Assembly: GCF_005116655.2 (NCBI RefSeq)
Contig: NZ_CP050698.1
Location: 3,557,501-3,621,500, forward strand
From: Desulfosediminicola flagellatus
GTDB lineage: Bacteria > Desulfobacterota > Desulfobulbia > Desulfobulbales > Desulfocapsaceae
Reading direction: 5' to 3'
Length of the DNA: 64,000 nucleotides
Shown: positions 36,554 through 45,851 of the stretch, one piece after another
Layout of the letters: every line of letters begins with the position of its first letter
Numbering within the stretch: position 1 is the stretch's first letter
Program-made: the position numbers and the translations under genes
The notes under the pieces: model-generated
What the model was told of the DNA's origin: nothing
The model's input: the letters and a program-made list of their open reading frames with translations, nothing else
Databases searched by the model: none

Positions 36554-37096
36554 ATTAACAGAAGAGGAAGGCACGCACCGGCTCAACGCGAAGCAAAGGC
36601 GGTAATCAATGATGCAATCCGTCACCCCGAAGTCCGACTTATTGGAAGCGACGGTACCCAACATGGTGTAGTTACCACCAAAGATGCCAAAGAGATGGCC
36701 TATAACGAAGGTCTTGACTTGGTAGAGGTATCAGCGAATGCCGATCCGCCTGTGTGCCGGATCATGAACTATGACAAGTTCCGCTACGAGCAAAAGAAAA
36801 AACAACAGGAAGCTAAGAAAAAACAGACTACTGTTGAGACCAAAGAGATTAAGTTCCGTCCTAAAACAGAGGAACATGATTTGAATTTTAAGATAAAGAA
36901 TATCATAAAATTCCTTGGTCAGAATAATAAAGTAAAAATTACCATGCGTTTCAGAGGCCGCGAGATTGTCTACTCGCAATCTATCGGTATCGAAGCCATG
37001 AATAAAATTGCAGACGCCCTCAAAGATGATGCAATCATTCTGCAGCCTCCCAAAATGGAAGGTCGGCAGTTGGTCATGTTTGTAGGACCGAAGTAA
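36554..37096 (+). CDS. infC: Translation initiation factor IF-3 with AUU start
   Basis: 180 residues, the usual IF-3 length. The protein begins INRRGRHAPAQREAKAVIND, the family N-terminus, and the only start codon that fits is ATT at 36554, seven bases after AGGAGG. E. coli infC also uses AUU, which lets IF-3 repress its own translation. ATG at 36695 would remove about 47 residues of the N-terminal domain. The C-terminal domain (HDLNFKIKNIIKFL, GREIVYS, PPKMEGRQL) is complete. Confidence 0.95.
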   Translation: MNRRGRHAPAQREAKAVINDAIRHPEVRLIGSDGTQHGVVTTKDAKEMAYNEGLDLVEVSANADPPVCRIMNYDKFRYEQKKKQQEAKKKQTTVETKEIKFRPKTEEHDLNFKIKNIIKFLGQNNKVKITMRFRGREIVYSQSIGIEAMNKIADALKDDAIILQPPKMEGRQLVMFVGPK

Positions 37097-37110
37097 GTTT
37101 TTTTTTGTTT

Positions 37111-37146
37111 GAGTTTCATCCTTCCCCGTCGAAACTCATTTTTTAT
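37111..37146 (+). terminator. Hairpin with T-run between infC and rpmI
   Basis: GAGTTTC and GAAACTC form a 7-bp stem with a 13-base loop, followed by ATTTTTTATA. It starts 15 nt after infC and could attenuate transcription of the ribosomal protein genes or mark a partial terminator. Confidence 0.6.
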
Positions 37147-37243
37147 AACGACAACGCTAGAGAACGGTTTACGTGTTCGCCTTCCCTCCGAATACGCGGC
37201 CTTTCCAATGGCAATGTATATTGGAGCGCAAAGGAGTTTTACC

Positions 37244-37441
37244 ATGCCAAAAATGAAAACAAATAGAGGTGCTGCAAAGCGCTTCAAGCTGACAGGTTCT
37301 GGAAAGATCAAGCGTAATAAAGCGTTCTCAAGCCACATTCTCACCAAGAAGAGCACCAAGCGTAAGCGTGGTCTCAGATTGAGTGATGTGGTTTCTGCAG
37401 CTGATCACAAGGGAATCAAAAGAATTCTCCCATACATGTAA
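37244..37441 (+). CDS. rpmI: 50S ribosomal protein L35
   Basis: 65 residues, normal for bL35: [20 protein letters not shown] at the start, [13 protein letters not shown] in the middle and RILPYM at the end. ATG 37244 follows AAAGGAGTTTTACC. The frame is open upstream but that part has no L35 likeness. It lies between infC and rplT, the standard order. Confidence 0.97.
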   Translation: MPKMKTNRGAAKRFKLTGSGKIKRNKAFSSHILTKKSTKRKRGLRLSDVVSAADHKGIKRILPYM

Positions 37442-37538
37442 TTATCGATGGATATTAGGCCTGACAGGTAATTCTGCAGCGCTAAAATCCATTCGTACGA
37501 CCCGCTTTTCATAATGCGGGAATAAAAGGAGTTGAACA

Positions 37539-37895
37539 ATGCCACGCGTCACACGAGGTTTTAAGGCACGTAGAAGAAGAAATCGAGTTTTAAAACTCGC
37601 TAAAGGTTTTAGAGGCGCTCGTTCGCGTCTTTACCGTTCCGCTACCGAAGCGGTTGATCGCGCACTTGTTTACGCATACCGCGACAGACGTACCAAGAAA
37701 AGAGATTTTCGTCGTCTGTGGATCACCCGTATCAATGCCGGTGCACGTATGAACGAAATGAGCTACAGCCAACTTATGGGTGGACTCAAAAAAGCCGGCG
37801 TTGAGCTGGACAGAAAGGTTCTCGCAAACATGGCAATTCTTGATGCCACTGCATTCTCTAAGGTTGTGCAGATAGCCAAAGAAGCAAACGCGTAA
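37539..37895 (+). CDS. rplT: 50S ribosomal protein L20
   Basis: 118 residues, normal for bL20: [18 protein letters not shown] at the start, [34 protein letters not shown] and the C-terminal [19 protein letters not shown]. Ribosome-binding site AAAGGAG. In other bacteria L20 represses its own operon by binding the leader; a matching RNA fold was not identified here. Confidence 0.97.
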   Translation: MPRVTRGFKARRRRNRVLKLAKGFRGARSRLYRSATEAVDRALVYAYRDRRTKKRDFRRLWITRINAGARMNEMSYSQLMGGLKKAGVELDRKVLANMAILDATAFSKVVQIAKEANA

Positions 37896-37996
37896 CTCTT
37901 TCCCCACATACGCTTTTTTCTTTATGCATGCCGGCAATGGTTTTAAACCATTGACCGGCATGCTGTTTCCTTGAGCATTAAACTTTCTCGTTTACT

Positions 37997-39010
37997 ATGG
38001 AACAGGAACTACACAGCCTGGCTGCTGAAGCCAAAGCACATCTCGAAGCGTTAACTGAAGCAGGCCAACTTGAAGATTTTCGTATCAAGTTTCTTGGCCG
38101 AAAAGGTGACTTCAGTACTATCATGCGTCAGCTTGGTACTGCATCAAAAGAAGATCGCCCCCGCCTTGGTCAACTTGCCAACACGGTTAAAACTGAAATT
38201 GAAGAACTGTTTGAGAAGAAGAAATCTTCACTACAATCCTCTGCTACTACAAGCGACGATTTCACAAAGCCTGACTTGACTCTCCCCGGCCGCCGTCCAC
38301 AGACTGGAAGGTTACACCCTGTCACCAGGGTCCTGACTGAAGCCTGTGCCATTTTTGAAAATCTTGGATTTTCTGTGGCTGAAGGACCAGACGTCGAACA
38401 AGACTACTACAACTTCGAAGCACTCAATATCCCTGCCCATCATCCGGCTAGAGATATGCACGACACATTCTATGTGAGTGATTCCATCCTGCTTCGCACC
38501 CATACATCTCCAATGCAGGCACGTATCATGGAGGCACAGGATCCGCCTCTTCGTGTTATTGCTCCGGGAAAAGTATATCGATGCGATTCAGATATCACGC
38601 ATACGCCGATGTTTCATCAGGTCGAAGGTTTCTTTGTTGATAAGAATGTCTCCTTTGCAGACTTGAAAGGTATTCTGACTGTCTTTACAGAGAAGATGTT
38701 TGGAAAAAAACTTGCGCTTAGATTCCGTCCGAGCTTTTTCCCATTTACAGAGCCCAGTGCAGAGGTTGATATCGCCTGTGTTATCTGTGAGGGTAAAGGC
38801 TGTCGTGTTTGTAAAAAAACAGGTTGGCTTGAGATTCTCGGATCCGGCATGATCGACCCAGAAGTTTTCAAAATGGTTGGCTATGATCCGGAAGTCTACA
38901 GCGGATTTGCTTTCGGCCTTGGCATTGAACGTATTGCCATGCTGAAATACGGCATCGACGACATCAGGCTATTTTACGAGAACGATCTTCGTTTTCTTTC
39001 CCAGTTCTAA
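37997..39010 (+). CDS. pheS: Phenylalanyl-tRNA synthetase alpha subunit
   Basis: 337 residues, normal length. N-terminal coiled-coil that contacts the tRNA ([19 protein letters not shown]), then the class II core: [15 protein letters not shown], motif 2 with [20 protein letters not shown] and motif 3 [20 protein letters not shown] CxxC pair in [17 protein letters not shown] is also typical. It forms the heterotetramer with PheT, whose gene follows after 28 nt. Confidence 0.97.
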   Translation: MEQELHSLAAEAKAHLEALTEAGQLEDFRIKFLGRKGDFSTIMRQLGTASKEDRPRLGQLANTVKTEIEELFEKKKSSLQSSATTSDDFTKPDLTLPGRRPQTGRLHPVTRVLTEACAIFENLGFSVAEGPDVEQDYYNFEALNIPAHHPARDMHDTFYVSDSILLRTHTSPMQARIMEAQDPPLRVIAPGKVYRCDSDITHTPMFHQVEGFFVDKNVSFADLKGILTVFTEKMFGKKLALRFRPSFFPFTEPSAEVDIACVICEGKGCRVCKKTGWLEILGSGMIDPEVFKMVGYDPEVYSGFAFGLGIERIAMLKYGIDDIRLFYENDLRFLSQF

Positions 39011-39038
39011 TCGCTTCCTATAAATCGACTATATTGCC

Positions 39039-41480
39039 ATGAAGTTCACGCGTGACTGGTTGCAAAAATATGTAGATACAGACGGGCTGTCCAATGCACA
39101 ACTCGCCGAACACCTCACAATGCTCGGCCTTGAGGTCGATGCTGTAGAGGAACTGTATGAGGATCTTGCTGCCCTTAAAACAGGCCATATCCTCAGTGCC
39201 GAGAAACATCCTGATGCTGATAAGCTTCAGGTGTGCAAGGTTCAGATTGGTGAGGAAACTCATCAGATTGTCTGTGGTGCCCCTAATGCCCGAACAGGGC
39301 TTAATGTTGTTGTCGCCCTTCCCGGCACCACCCTTCCCGGAAATTTTAAAATAAAAAAATCTAAGGTCCGTGGTGTTGAATCACTCGGGATGATCTGCTC
39401 TGAGCGCGAACTCGGACTTAGCGATGATCATCAGGGAATCATGGAACTTCCAGAAGGTACGGCACACGGCCAATCCTTTATCGAAGCTGTCGGTCTCGCC
39501 GATACTATGATTGAGGTTGACCTGACCCCGAATCGTCCTGACTGCGCCTCTGTAATCGGCACAGCCCGTGAGGTTGCTGGTGTTGTAAGAAAGCCTCTGC
39601 AGATTCCTGTCCTCAATGCTGAAATCACCAATGCCAGCAGGAAATTTGCTGTCGAGGTGGAATCTCCTGAGCTCTGCCCGAGATACGCCGCAAGAATGAT
39701 TACTGGCGTAAAGATTGGCCCTTCACCATGGTGGTTAAGAAAACGATTGATGGCTGTTGGAATGCGCCCGATCAATAACGTTGTTGATATTACCAACTTC
39801 GTAATGCTTGAGTATGGTCAGCCACTCCACGCCTTTGACTTCGATACTCTTGCCGGTTCAAAGATTGTTGTACGTAACCCACGCACTGATGAAACAACAT
39901 TCACTACACTTGATAACGTCGAACGTAAAATCGACAAAGACACACTGCTTATCTGTGATGCAGAAAAGCCTGTGGCACTCGCCGGTGTGATGGGTGGAAT
40001 GAATTCAGAAGTTACTGCCTCAACGGTAAATGTACTACTTGAGAGCGCATGTTTTAACGCGGTATCGATTCGTCGTACAGCAAGAAACGTCAATCTGTCA
40101 ACCGATGCATCATATCGCTTCGAACGCGGAGTTGATCCAGGCGGCACGATTAATGCGCTTAATCGTGCGGTAGACCTGATGTGCGAAATTGCAGGTGGGC
40201 AGGCAGAAGATGCCGGAGAAGATCGTTTTGAAGGACGTAAGCCTCTCAACTCCCAAACCCTGAAAATCACACGAACTGCAAACCTCCTCGGTATTGAACT
40301 CGACTACGATAAGATCGCCGATTTACTTGAGTCCATCGGGTTTAGGTGTAAGCCTAAAGATGATGATACTATATGGGTACTTTGCCCAACCTTCCGTATT
40401 GATATAGAACGCGAAGCTGACCTTGTTGAAGAAGTCGCACGGTTATACGGATATAATAATATCCCGACGACCCTGCCTTCTGCAAACCTCAGCTACCCTG
40501 AACAGGATACACGTCGTTTCAAACGCGCCGATGCTACACAAATGATGCTGTCCATCGGTTTCAGTGAGGCTATAAACTATAGCTTCACCGCTGAAAAGCA
40601 TGCTGAAATGATGAAACTTGCAGCTGACGATGTACGTCGTCAGTTTGTCAAATTGCTCAATCCACTCACTGAAGATCAGGCTGTCATGCGAACCATGCTT
40701 CTGCCGGGTCTGCTCGAAAACGTTAAGCGTAATATCAGCTTTCAGAAGACAGCTGTTAAACTTTTCGAGATTGGTAAAGTGTTTCAGCCACTCGAAAAGA
40801 ATGCACAGCCCAAAGAGACCAGTAATATCGCAGGCGTGATGACCGGGAACAAATATGGTGAAAGTTCTCAGCTGCACTTTAAAGCCGATAATGTCGATAT
40901 TTTTGATGCTAAGGGTGCTGTTGAATACATCCTTGAAGAGCTTCGTATTACCGACAATAGTCAGATAAACGTAGAATTTGTCCATCCAGCTCAAGAAGGT
41001 GTGGAAAATTTTTGCGACTCCGACTATGCTCTTCTGGTTTTTGCCGGTGGAACTCTACTTGGAACCATTGGCAAAATTCTTCCGGATGTCCTGCGCAGCT
41101 TCGGTATCAAACACGATGTTTACTACTTCGAGCTTAACTTTGATGCAATCTGTGAATTACAGGCGGCACCTCGGGATTTTAGTTCACTGCCAGTCTATCC
41201 GTCCGTCAAGCGTGATATAGCTCTTGTCGTTCCGGTTACTGTATCAGCAGGAGAACTGTTGGCAAAGGTGCATGAGACCCGGGAGAAATTGATCGAATCG
41301 GCAGAAATATTTGATGTATTTCAAGGCGGCAAGATCGAAAAAGGATATAAGAGTGTGGCTGTTTCCATAACATACCGGTCCGCGACCAAGACACTCACTG
41401 AGAAAAATGTGGAAAAAGCCCACGTAAAAGTTGTAAAGTTGCTTACCGATACTTTCGGTGGCAGTTTCCGTGATGCATGA
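39039..41480 (+). CDS. pheT: Phenylalanyl-tRNA synthetase beta subunit
   Basis: 813 residues, normal for the long bacterial beta chain. N-terminal tRNA-binding EMAP-like domain (ADKLQVCKVQIGEE), B3/B4 editing domain (DLTPNRPDCAS), B5 domains, the catalytic-like core and the C-terminal ferredoxin-fold anticodon-binding domain (SVKRDIALVVPVTVS, ending with VKLLTDTFGGSFRDA). It is followed after 6 nt by ihfA, the usual neighbour. Confidence 0.97.
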   Translation: MKFTRDWLQKYVDTDGLSNAQLAEHLTMLGLEVDAVEELYEDLAALKTGHILSAEKHPDADKLQVCKVQIGEETHQIVCGAPNARTGLNVVVALPGTTLPGNFKIKKSKVRGVESLGMICSERELGLSDDHQGIMELPEGTAHGQSFIEAVGLADTMIEVDLTPNRPDCASVIGTAREVAGVVRKPLQIPVLNAEITNASRKFAVEVESPELCPRYAARMITGVKIGPSPWWLRKRLMAVGMRPINNVVDITNFVMLEYGQPLHAFDFDTLAGSKIVVRNPRTDETTFTTLDNVERKIDKDTLLICDAEKPVALAGVMGGMNSEVTASTVNVLLESACFNAVSIRRTARNVNLSTDASYRFERGVDPGGTINALNRAVDLMCEIAGGQAEDAGEDRFEGRKPLNSQTLKITRTANLLGIELDYDKIADLLESIGFRCKPKDDDTIWVLCPTFRIDIEREADLVEEVARLYGYNNIPTTLPSANLSYPEQDTRRFKRADATQMMLSIGFSEAINYSFTAEKHAEMMKLAADDVRRQFVKLLNPLTEDQAVMRTMLLPGLLENVKRNISFQKTAVKLFEIGKVFQPLEKNAQPKETSNIAGVMTGNKYGESSQLHFKADNVDIFDAKGAVEYILEELRITDNSQINVEFVHPAQEGVENFCDSDYALLVFAGGTLLGTIGKILPDVLRSFGIKHDVYYFELNFDAICELQAAPRDFSSLPVYPSVKRDIALVVPVTVSAGELLAKVHETREKLIESAEIFDVFQGGKIEKGYKSVAVSITYRSATKTLTEKNVEKAHVKVVKLLTDTFGGSFRDA

Positions 41481-41486
41481 GGATAT

Positions 41487-41777
41487 ATGAACAGTAGTAA
41501 TCTTACACGAAAAGACCTGGCAGAAGCCATTTCAACCCAACTTGGCTACCCGCAGAGCAGCTGTGCAGACATCGTCGACAGCTTTCTGGATACTATGAAG
41601 CAGGCATTGCTTGATGGCGAAACCATCAAACTGGTACACTTCGGCACCTTTACCGTTCGCGATAAAGCACCACGTCGTGGCCGAAACCCACGTACCGGTG
41701 AGACCATCACCATTAAAAAACGCCAGACAGTAAGCTTTAGGCCGAGTAAAAAATTGAGAGAGCAGATTAACGTTTAA
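41487..41777 (+). CDS. ihfA: Integration host factor alpha subunit
   Basis: 96 residues. DNA-bending HU/IHF protein with the flank-insertion arm [23 protein letters not shown] and the N-terminal helices [10 protein letters not shown]. The Pro in RNPRTG is the intercalating residue. The position after pheT is diagnostic of ihfA. IHF would assist the sigma-54 promoters in this genome. Confidence 0.93.
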   Translation: MNSSNLTRKDLAEAISTQLGYPQSSCADIVDSFLDTMKQALLDGETIKLVHFGTFTVRDKAPRRGRNPRTGETITIKKRQTVSFRPSKKLREQINV

Positions 41778-41818
41778 TACCCTGCTCTTCACCAATTGAC
41801 AGGAGTCTCGCTGGTATT

Positions 41819-42181
41819 ATGAATGTTAACATTCCAGACAAGCTCTACTTCAAAATTGGTGAGGTCGGCAAACTTGCAGAAGTGCCTACCCACGTTCTTC
41901 GCTACTGGGAAACTGAATTCAAAGGAATTCAACCCAAAAGAGCCAGCTCTAATCAACGGCTTTACCGTCGCGAAGACGTGGAACTTATCCTTAAGATAAA
42001 GGTTCTTCTGCATGAGCAAGGCTTCACGATCGCAGGTGCAAGAAAACTGATTGAAAGCGGCCAGGACATCCCTGAGCCAATTAAAACCAGTGATCAAAGC
42101 GCTGAATGCCTGACTGAAGCACTCGGCTCAATCAAGAGTGAACTGCAGGAGTTACGACAGTTCCTCAATAAAACAAAATAA
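41819..42181 (+). CDS. MerR-family transcriptional regulator
   Basis: 120 residues. The winged helix-turn-helix is typical: [25 protein letters not shown] followed by [11 protein letters not shown] and the coiled helix. The C-terminus is short with no Cys effector site, as in the small MerR proteins found after pheT-ihfA in many Gram-negatives. It is transcribed with ihfA. Confidence 0.93.
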   Translation: MNVNIPDKLYFKIGEVGKLAEVPTHVLRYWETEFKGIQPKRASSNQRLYRREDVELILKIKVLLHEQGFTIAGARKLIESGQDIPEPIKTSDQSAECLTEALGSIKSELQELRQFLNKTK

Positions 42182-42247
42182 CTGTTACTGTTTTGTTCAG
42201 CTTCTGTTGACAGCAAAATAAAGTAATGGTACATAAGCAACACAGGT

Positions 42248-42324
42248 CGGGATGTAGCGCAGCTTGGTAGCGCATCTGTCTGGGGGACAGGGGGTCGGAG
42301 GTTCAAATCCTCTCATCCCGACCA
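42248..42324 (+). tRNA. tRNA-Pro (GGG)
   Basis: Acceptor stem CGGGATG/CATCCCG, D arm GCGC-AGCTTGGTA-GCGC, anticodon arm TCTGT-CTGGGGG-ACAGG with anticodon GGG, T arm GGAGG-TTCAAAT-CCTCT, discriminator A and encoded CCA. It marks the left border of the AT-rich island, though no duplicated 3' end was found on the far side. Confidence 0.95.
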
Positions 42325-42332
42325 ACAATTGC

Positions 42333-42367
42333 AAGGGGTTACGGATCACACCGTAACCCCTTTTTTT
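42333..42367 (+). terminator. Rho-independent terminator after tRNA-Pro
   Basis: AAGGGGTTACGG and CCGTAACCCCTT form a 12-bp stem with a short loop, followed by TTTTT. It ends the tRNA-Pro transcript and separates the housekeeping block from the island. Confidence 0.92.
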
Positions 42368-42514
42368 GTGTTTTATGAACTATATGTAAACTTTCAGCCT
42401 AAATATTTCCCATCCAACTGATGTCGCAATAAGCATCATCTAGATGCACCTCATAAATTCACACCTGCTCATTAGTTTTTCTACGATAAAATAGAAATAA
42501 TAAGGAAGCATCTC

Positions 42515-42561
42515 GGATTGGTCAAAACATAGACAATAGTCAAAAGCAGACTTAACCCCTT
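42515..42561 (+). repeat. Left terminal inverted repeat of the island
   Basis: About 46 bases from GGATTGGTCAAA to CCCCTT match the reverse complement of 48711-48756 at roughly 40 positions with one gap. The copies point toward each other, and the GGGG end of each faces inward. They bracket about 6.2 kb that contains a serine recombinase and the four-gene defence-like operon. Confidence 0.75.
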
Positions 42562-42645
42562 TTTTATTAACTGTTTAATAATTTGAGTTACATTTCAGGA
42601 CGAGTTGTAGGAAAGTAATAAAGTTTTATACCAAGTATTAAAGTA

Positions 42646-42689
42646 TCATACTGAACGAAATTCAATGTATCGAATTTCGTTCAGTATGA
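42646..42689. repeat. Perfect 18-bp inverted repeat upstream of the recombinase
   Basis: TCATACTGAACGAAATTC is followed after eight bases by its exact reverse complement. No T-run follows, so it is not a good terminator. Being about 200 bp before the recombinase gene, it could be a recombination (res-like) site, a repressor operator or an mRNA leader hairpin. Confidence 0.7.
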
Positions 42690-42882
42690 AGTTGTCCCCT
42701 CATTGTGTTGTCTCCTCTAAATCCACTTTTTTTGTAGTACCTCCTCCACCAGAAAAACGAACGTTTTCCTTGTTAACTAAAAAACGATACATTACTGTTG
42801 TTAGGGTAGCAAGATAACCCAATAAGAAAATCAATGGCAGGTTGTTGCCCTAGTTTTAAGTTTTTTGGTGCTAAGGATAGAT

Positions 42883-43509
42883 ATGCTGATTGGATATATC
42901 AGAGTTTCGAAAAATGATGGAAGCCAAGTCCTCGATTTGCAAAATGATGCTCTTGTTTCTGCAGGTGTTGATAAAGGTAGAATCTATGAAGATCTAGCTT
43001 CTGGTCGAAAAGATGATAGACCTGGGTTGAGAAAGTGTCTTAAAGCATTGCAGCCTGGAAATACACTCTTAGTATGGAAACTTGATCGTTTAGGTCGAAG
43101 CACAAAACATTTGATAGATATAGTTGAAGACCTGAATAATAGATCAGTTGGCTTAAAGGTTCTTGCTGGTGCTGGAGCAGAGATTGATACAACGACAGCG
43201 AATGGTCGTCTTATTTATGGTATTTTTGCAGCACTTGCAGAGTTCGAAGCAGAATTGATAAGAGAACGAACCAAGACTGGACTTGCAGCAGCCAGAGCTA
43301 GAGGTCGTTTGGGGGGCAGGCCAAGGAAAATGACGACTGATACCCTGAAAATGGCGATGTCTGCAATGGCTGATCCTAACTCCAATGCCTCTAAAGTGGC
43401 TAAGAGTCTAGGAATCACAACAACCACATTGTATGATTATGTAAATGGTGATGGTTCTGTGAAGGAAAAGGGTCAAATTCTGTTGTCCACAAAAATCGAG
43501 AGTTTATAG
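42883..43509 (+). CDS. Serine recombinase (resolvase/invertase family)
   Basis: 208 residues. The catalytic domain opens MLIGYIRVSKNDGSQ, with the nucleophile Ser in YIRVS, and continues with LVWKLDRLGRSTKHL and the long E helix (GIFAALAEFEAELIRERTKTGL). A C-terminal helix-turn-helix (SNASKVAKSLGITTTTLYDYVNG) binds the site. This is the small Tn3 resolvase/DNA invertase type, not a large serine integrase. ATG 42883 has AAGGATA before it. It is the first gene within the inverted repeats. Confidence 0.93.
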   Translation: MLIGYIRVSKNDGSQVLDLQNDALVSAGVDKGRIYEDLASGRKDDRPGLRKCLKALQPGNTLLVWKLDRLGRSTKHLIDIVEDLNNRSVGLKVLAGAGAEIDTTTANGRLIYGIFAALAEFEAELIRERTKTGLAAARARGRLGGRPRKMTTDTLKMAMSAMADPNSNASKVAKSLGITTTTLYDYVNGDGSVKEKGQILLSTKIESL

Positions 43510-43623
43510 CAGCCAATTGAGCTCTAGGCGTTCATCATTAGTAAAGAAGACTGGTATAAAATCTCAAAGAAATCAATAGATTGACTTTTGAACAAAATAC
43601 ATACAATAAATTTAGGTTTTTAA

Positions 43624-44877
43624 ATGAACGAAAACTCATGCTTGACATCTGTAACATTTGAAAATTATAGGGCTTTCAAAAGTAAATCAACTATAAGAAT
43701 TAATAAGTTGACTTTGTTGTTTGGATACAACAATGCTGGGAAAAGTGCGTTGATTCGAATGCTACCATTTCTGGCCGATAGTTTTAAAAATAAGAAAACA
43801 AGTGAATATACAAAAAGTTATATGGATTACACTAGTTCTTCTTTAAGAGGAGCACTGTTTGAAGATATAAGGCATAAAAGTGCCAGGAAAATTCGTTTTG
43901 GATTGAAATGGAGTGATGACCTAGGGATAAGTTTTTCAATTCAGCAAAATGGGATGGAACCCGAGTACTTATCAGAGTTGATTTTATCGAAGGGAGCAAT
44001 AGTCAATAAGTATGAAATGTCATTGGATTCAAAAGATAGTTTTGAAAATATACAAGATGATAGTGATGTGATTATTTTAAAATCATTTAATGAAATAAGT
44101 GATGGTGAACTGAAAACTAACATTATAAATTACTCTGAATCTATTCACTGGGTTTCATCCACGCGAGTGCATCCTCCACGTGAGTTTGAAATAGGAATTG
44201 GAGTGAAAATCGGTGTCAATCCTGATGGTAGTAGAGTTGGAGAAACAATTTGGCATTTAGCTGAAAATAAGAGTGCGTCTTTTGATGATATCAACAATTG
44301 GTTGTCTAAAACTTGTAATCGACATTTCGAATTTAAGTCATCTTCAAGCAGTGTAACTTCTGCAGGTCGAAGGAAGGTTAAGTTAGAGACAGTAGCAAAT
44401 GAAGAGTTTGAGATGAATTCAGCACCAGTTAATATTCCTATATTGGACTCAGGTGAAGGGATAGCTCAAGCATTACCTGTTGTAACAATTTGTGCTATGG
44501 CAGCAAATGGGGAATTAGGGAAGTGTCCAATTGTTGTCATTGAACAGCCTGAACTTCATTTGCATCCGAAAGCAATTGTAGTACTCGCAAATTATATAGT
44601 TGAGTGTACAGAAAAAAATGTAAATGCACGAATTCTCGTTGAAACTCATTCTGAGAGCTTTTTATTGGCTCTACAGACTGCAATTATAGATAGAAAGCTT
44701 AAGCTTAACGATTTTTCATGTTATTGGGTAGGCAGAGAAAATAATGAAAGTCATATACAAAAAGTCGAATTTGATAGCGAGGGGTATATCATCGGAAATT
44801 GGCCTCAAAGTGTATTTAGAGAAACGGTGAACCAATCAAAAGAATTGTTGAATAAGCGAAAAAAAATGGTGCTGTAA
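43624..44877 (+). CDS. AAA-family ATPase (AAA15/OLD-like)
   Basis: 417 residues. An ABC/SMC-like ATPase: Walker A GYNNAGKS near residues 34-41, the conserved TLLFGYNN start, and the combined signature and Walker B region VVIEQPELHLHPKA near 308-321, followed by the H-loop ETHSESFLLAL. This pattern is shared with OLD and RecF-like defence ATPases. No nuclease domain is fused. Stop and start overlap by one base with the next gene, so the two are translated together, as expected for an ATPase with a separate Toprim-like effector. Confidence 0.85.
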   Translation: MNENSCLTSVTFENYRAFKSKSTIRINKLTLLFGYNNAGKSALIRMLPFLADSFKNKKTSEYTKSYMDYTSSSLRGALFEDIRHKSARKIRFGLKWSDDLGISFSIQQNGMEPEYLSELILSKGAIVNKYEMSLDSKDSFENIQDDSDVIILKSFNEISDGELKTNIINYSESIHWVSSTRVHPPREFEIGIGVKIGVNPDGSRVGETIWHLAENKSASFDDINNWLSKTCNRHFEFKSSSSSVTSAGRRKVKLETVANEEFEMNSAPVNIPILDSGEGIAQALPVVTICAMAANGELGKCPIVVIEQPELHLHPKAIVVLANYIVECTEKNVNARILVETHSESFLLALQTAIIDRKLKLNDFSCYWVGRENNESHIQKVEFDSEGYIIGNWPQSVFRETVNQSKELLNKRKKMVL

Positions 44878-45851
44878 TGGTCATCTATTTGGAGAAAGAA
44901 CTTTTTAAAGATTCAAATCGTGATGATTTATTATTGATATTGCATTTAGGAATCAAAAACCAAACATTTATCCAATTTGATGACGATGACGAAGATGTTA
45001 AAAATTGGCAGGAAAACAATAATCCTGAAGGTTGGGATGAAGTTTTCAGGTGTTGGATTAGTGATGCTACTAAATTTCAACAAATGAACAAAGCTATAGT
45101 TAGGGAAGAACTGTTAGAAAGTGATTGGTTGAGTGGTGAATTTCCCATTATTACACTCACAGATGCTTATTATCTCATTATTAAAAGTTTCGAACTATGG
45201 CTTGAGAATGAACGCAATGATGGTTCATTTATTCGCTGTGTCATTGACGACGATGTTAGAGATCGGTTTGATCAGCTAAGGAGTCGCGGACGGCTTAAGC
45301 TAAATGGCTTGGGCGGTATAGGTGAAATGAAAGCAGTTTTAAGATTAGAGCCCAAAGAATTTGGTTTTCGGAATAAAATATTCGTGATTTGTGATAGTGA
45401 TGCAGCAAATCCCTCTATACGAGATGAAAATGCTGAGGAAATTGTCGCGATTTGTAATGACAATAAAATTTGGCATCATTGTCTTGAGCGAAGGGCAATT
45501 GAGAATTATGTGCCAATTAATTATTTAGCAGATAAAATGAATCCATTACAACGAACTAATAGTGATTTGGGTAAAAAATATGATGCTTTTTTAAGCTTGA
45601 ATATTAACCAGAAAAACCATTTTCATATGAAAAATGGTTTTAAAAATCTCGGCTGTTTAAATTCGGGGTTATATGATTCTTTAGCTGATGATGTTAAGAC
45701 TTTGTTAGAAGGTGGTTTCGGTGATAAATTGTCCGAAGTCTTTTCTGATGAAGACCCTGAAATTATTCATAACCATATTCATGGTGATGGTGATCCGGAG
45801 CTAAATAGTATATTCACTAAAATTAATCACTTTATGAGGGTTCCGGTATGA
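44877..45851 (+). CDS. Toprim-like/DUF4435-like effector candidate
   Basis: 324 residues, family not certain. The middle has GGIGEMKAVLRL, then a hydrophobic strand ending in an acidic pair (IFVICDSDAAN), and later HHCLERRAIENYVP. The E...DxD...ENY order recalls Toprim or DUF4435 domains, which accompany AAA15 ATPases in defence loci. The acidic N-terminal region and the His-rich C-terminus (IHNHIHGDGDP) are unexplained. It lies between the ATPase (1 nt overlap) and the DUF262 gene (4 nt overlap). Nuclease activity is inference. Confidence 0.6.
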   Translation: MVIYLEKELFKDSNRDDLLLILHLGIKNQTFIQFDDDDEDVKNWQENNNPEGWDEVFRCWISDATKFQQMNKAIVREELLESDWLSGEFPIITLTDAYYLIIKSFELWLENERNDGSFIRCVIDDDVRDRFDQLRSRGRLKLNGLGGIGEMKAVLRLEPKEFGFRNKIFVICDSDAANPSIRDENAEEIVAICNDNKIWHHCLERRAIENYVPINYLADKMNPLQRTNSDLGKKYDAFLSLNINQKNHFHMKNGFKNLGCLNSGLYDSLADDVKTLLEGGFGDKLSEVFSDEDPEIIHNHIHGDGDPELNSIFTKINHFMRVPV

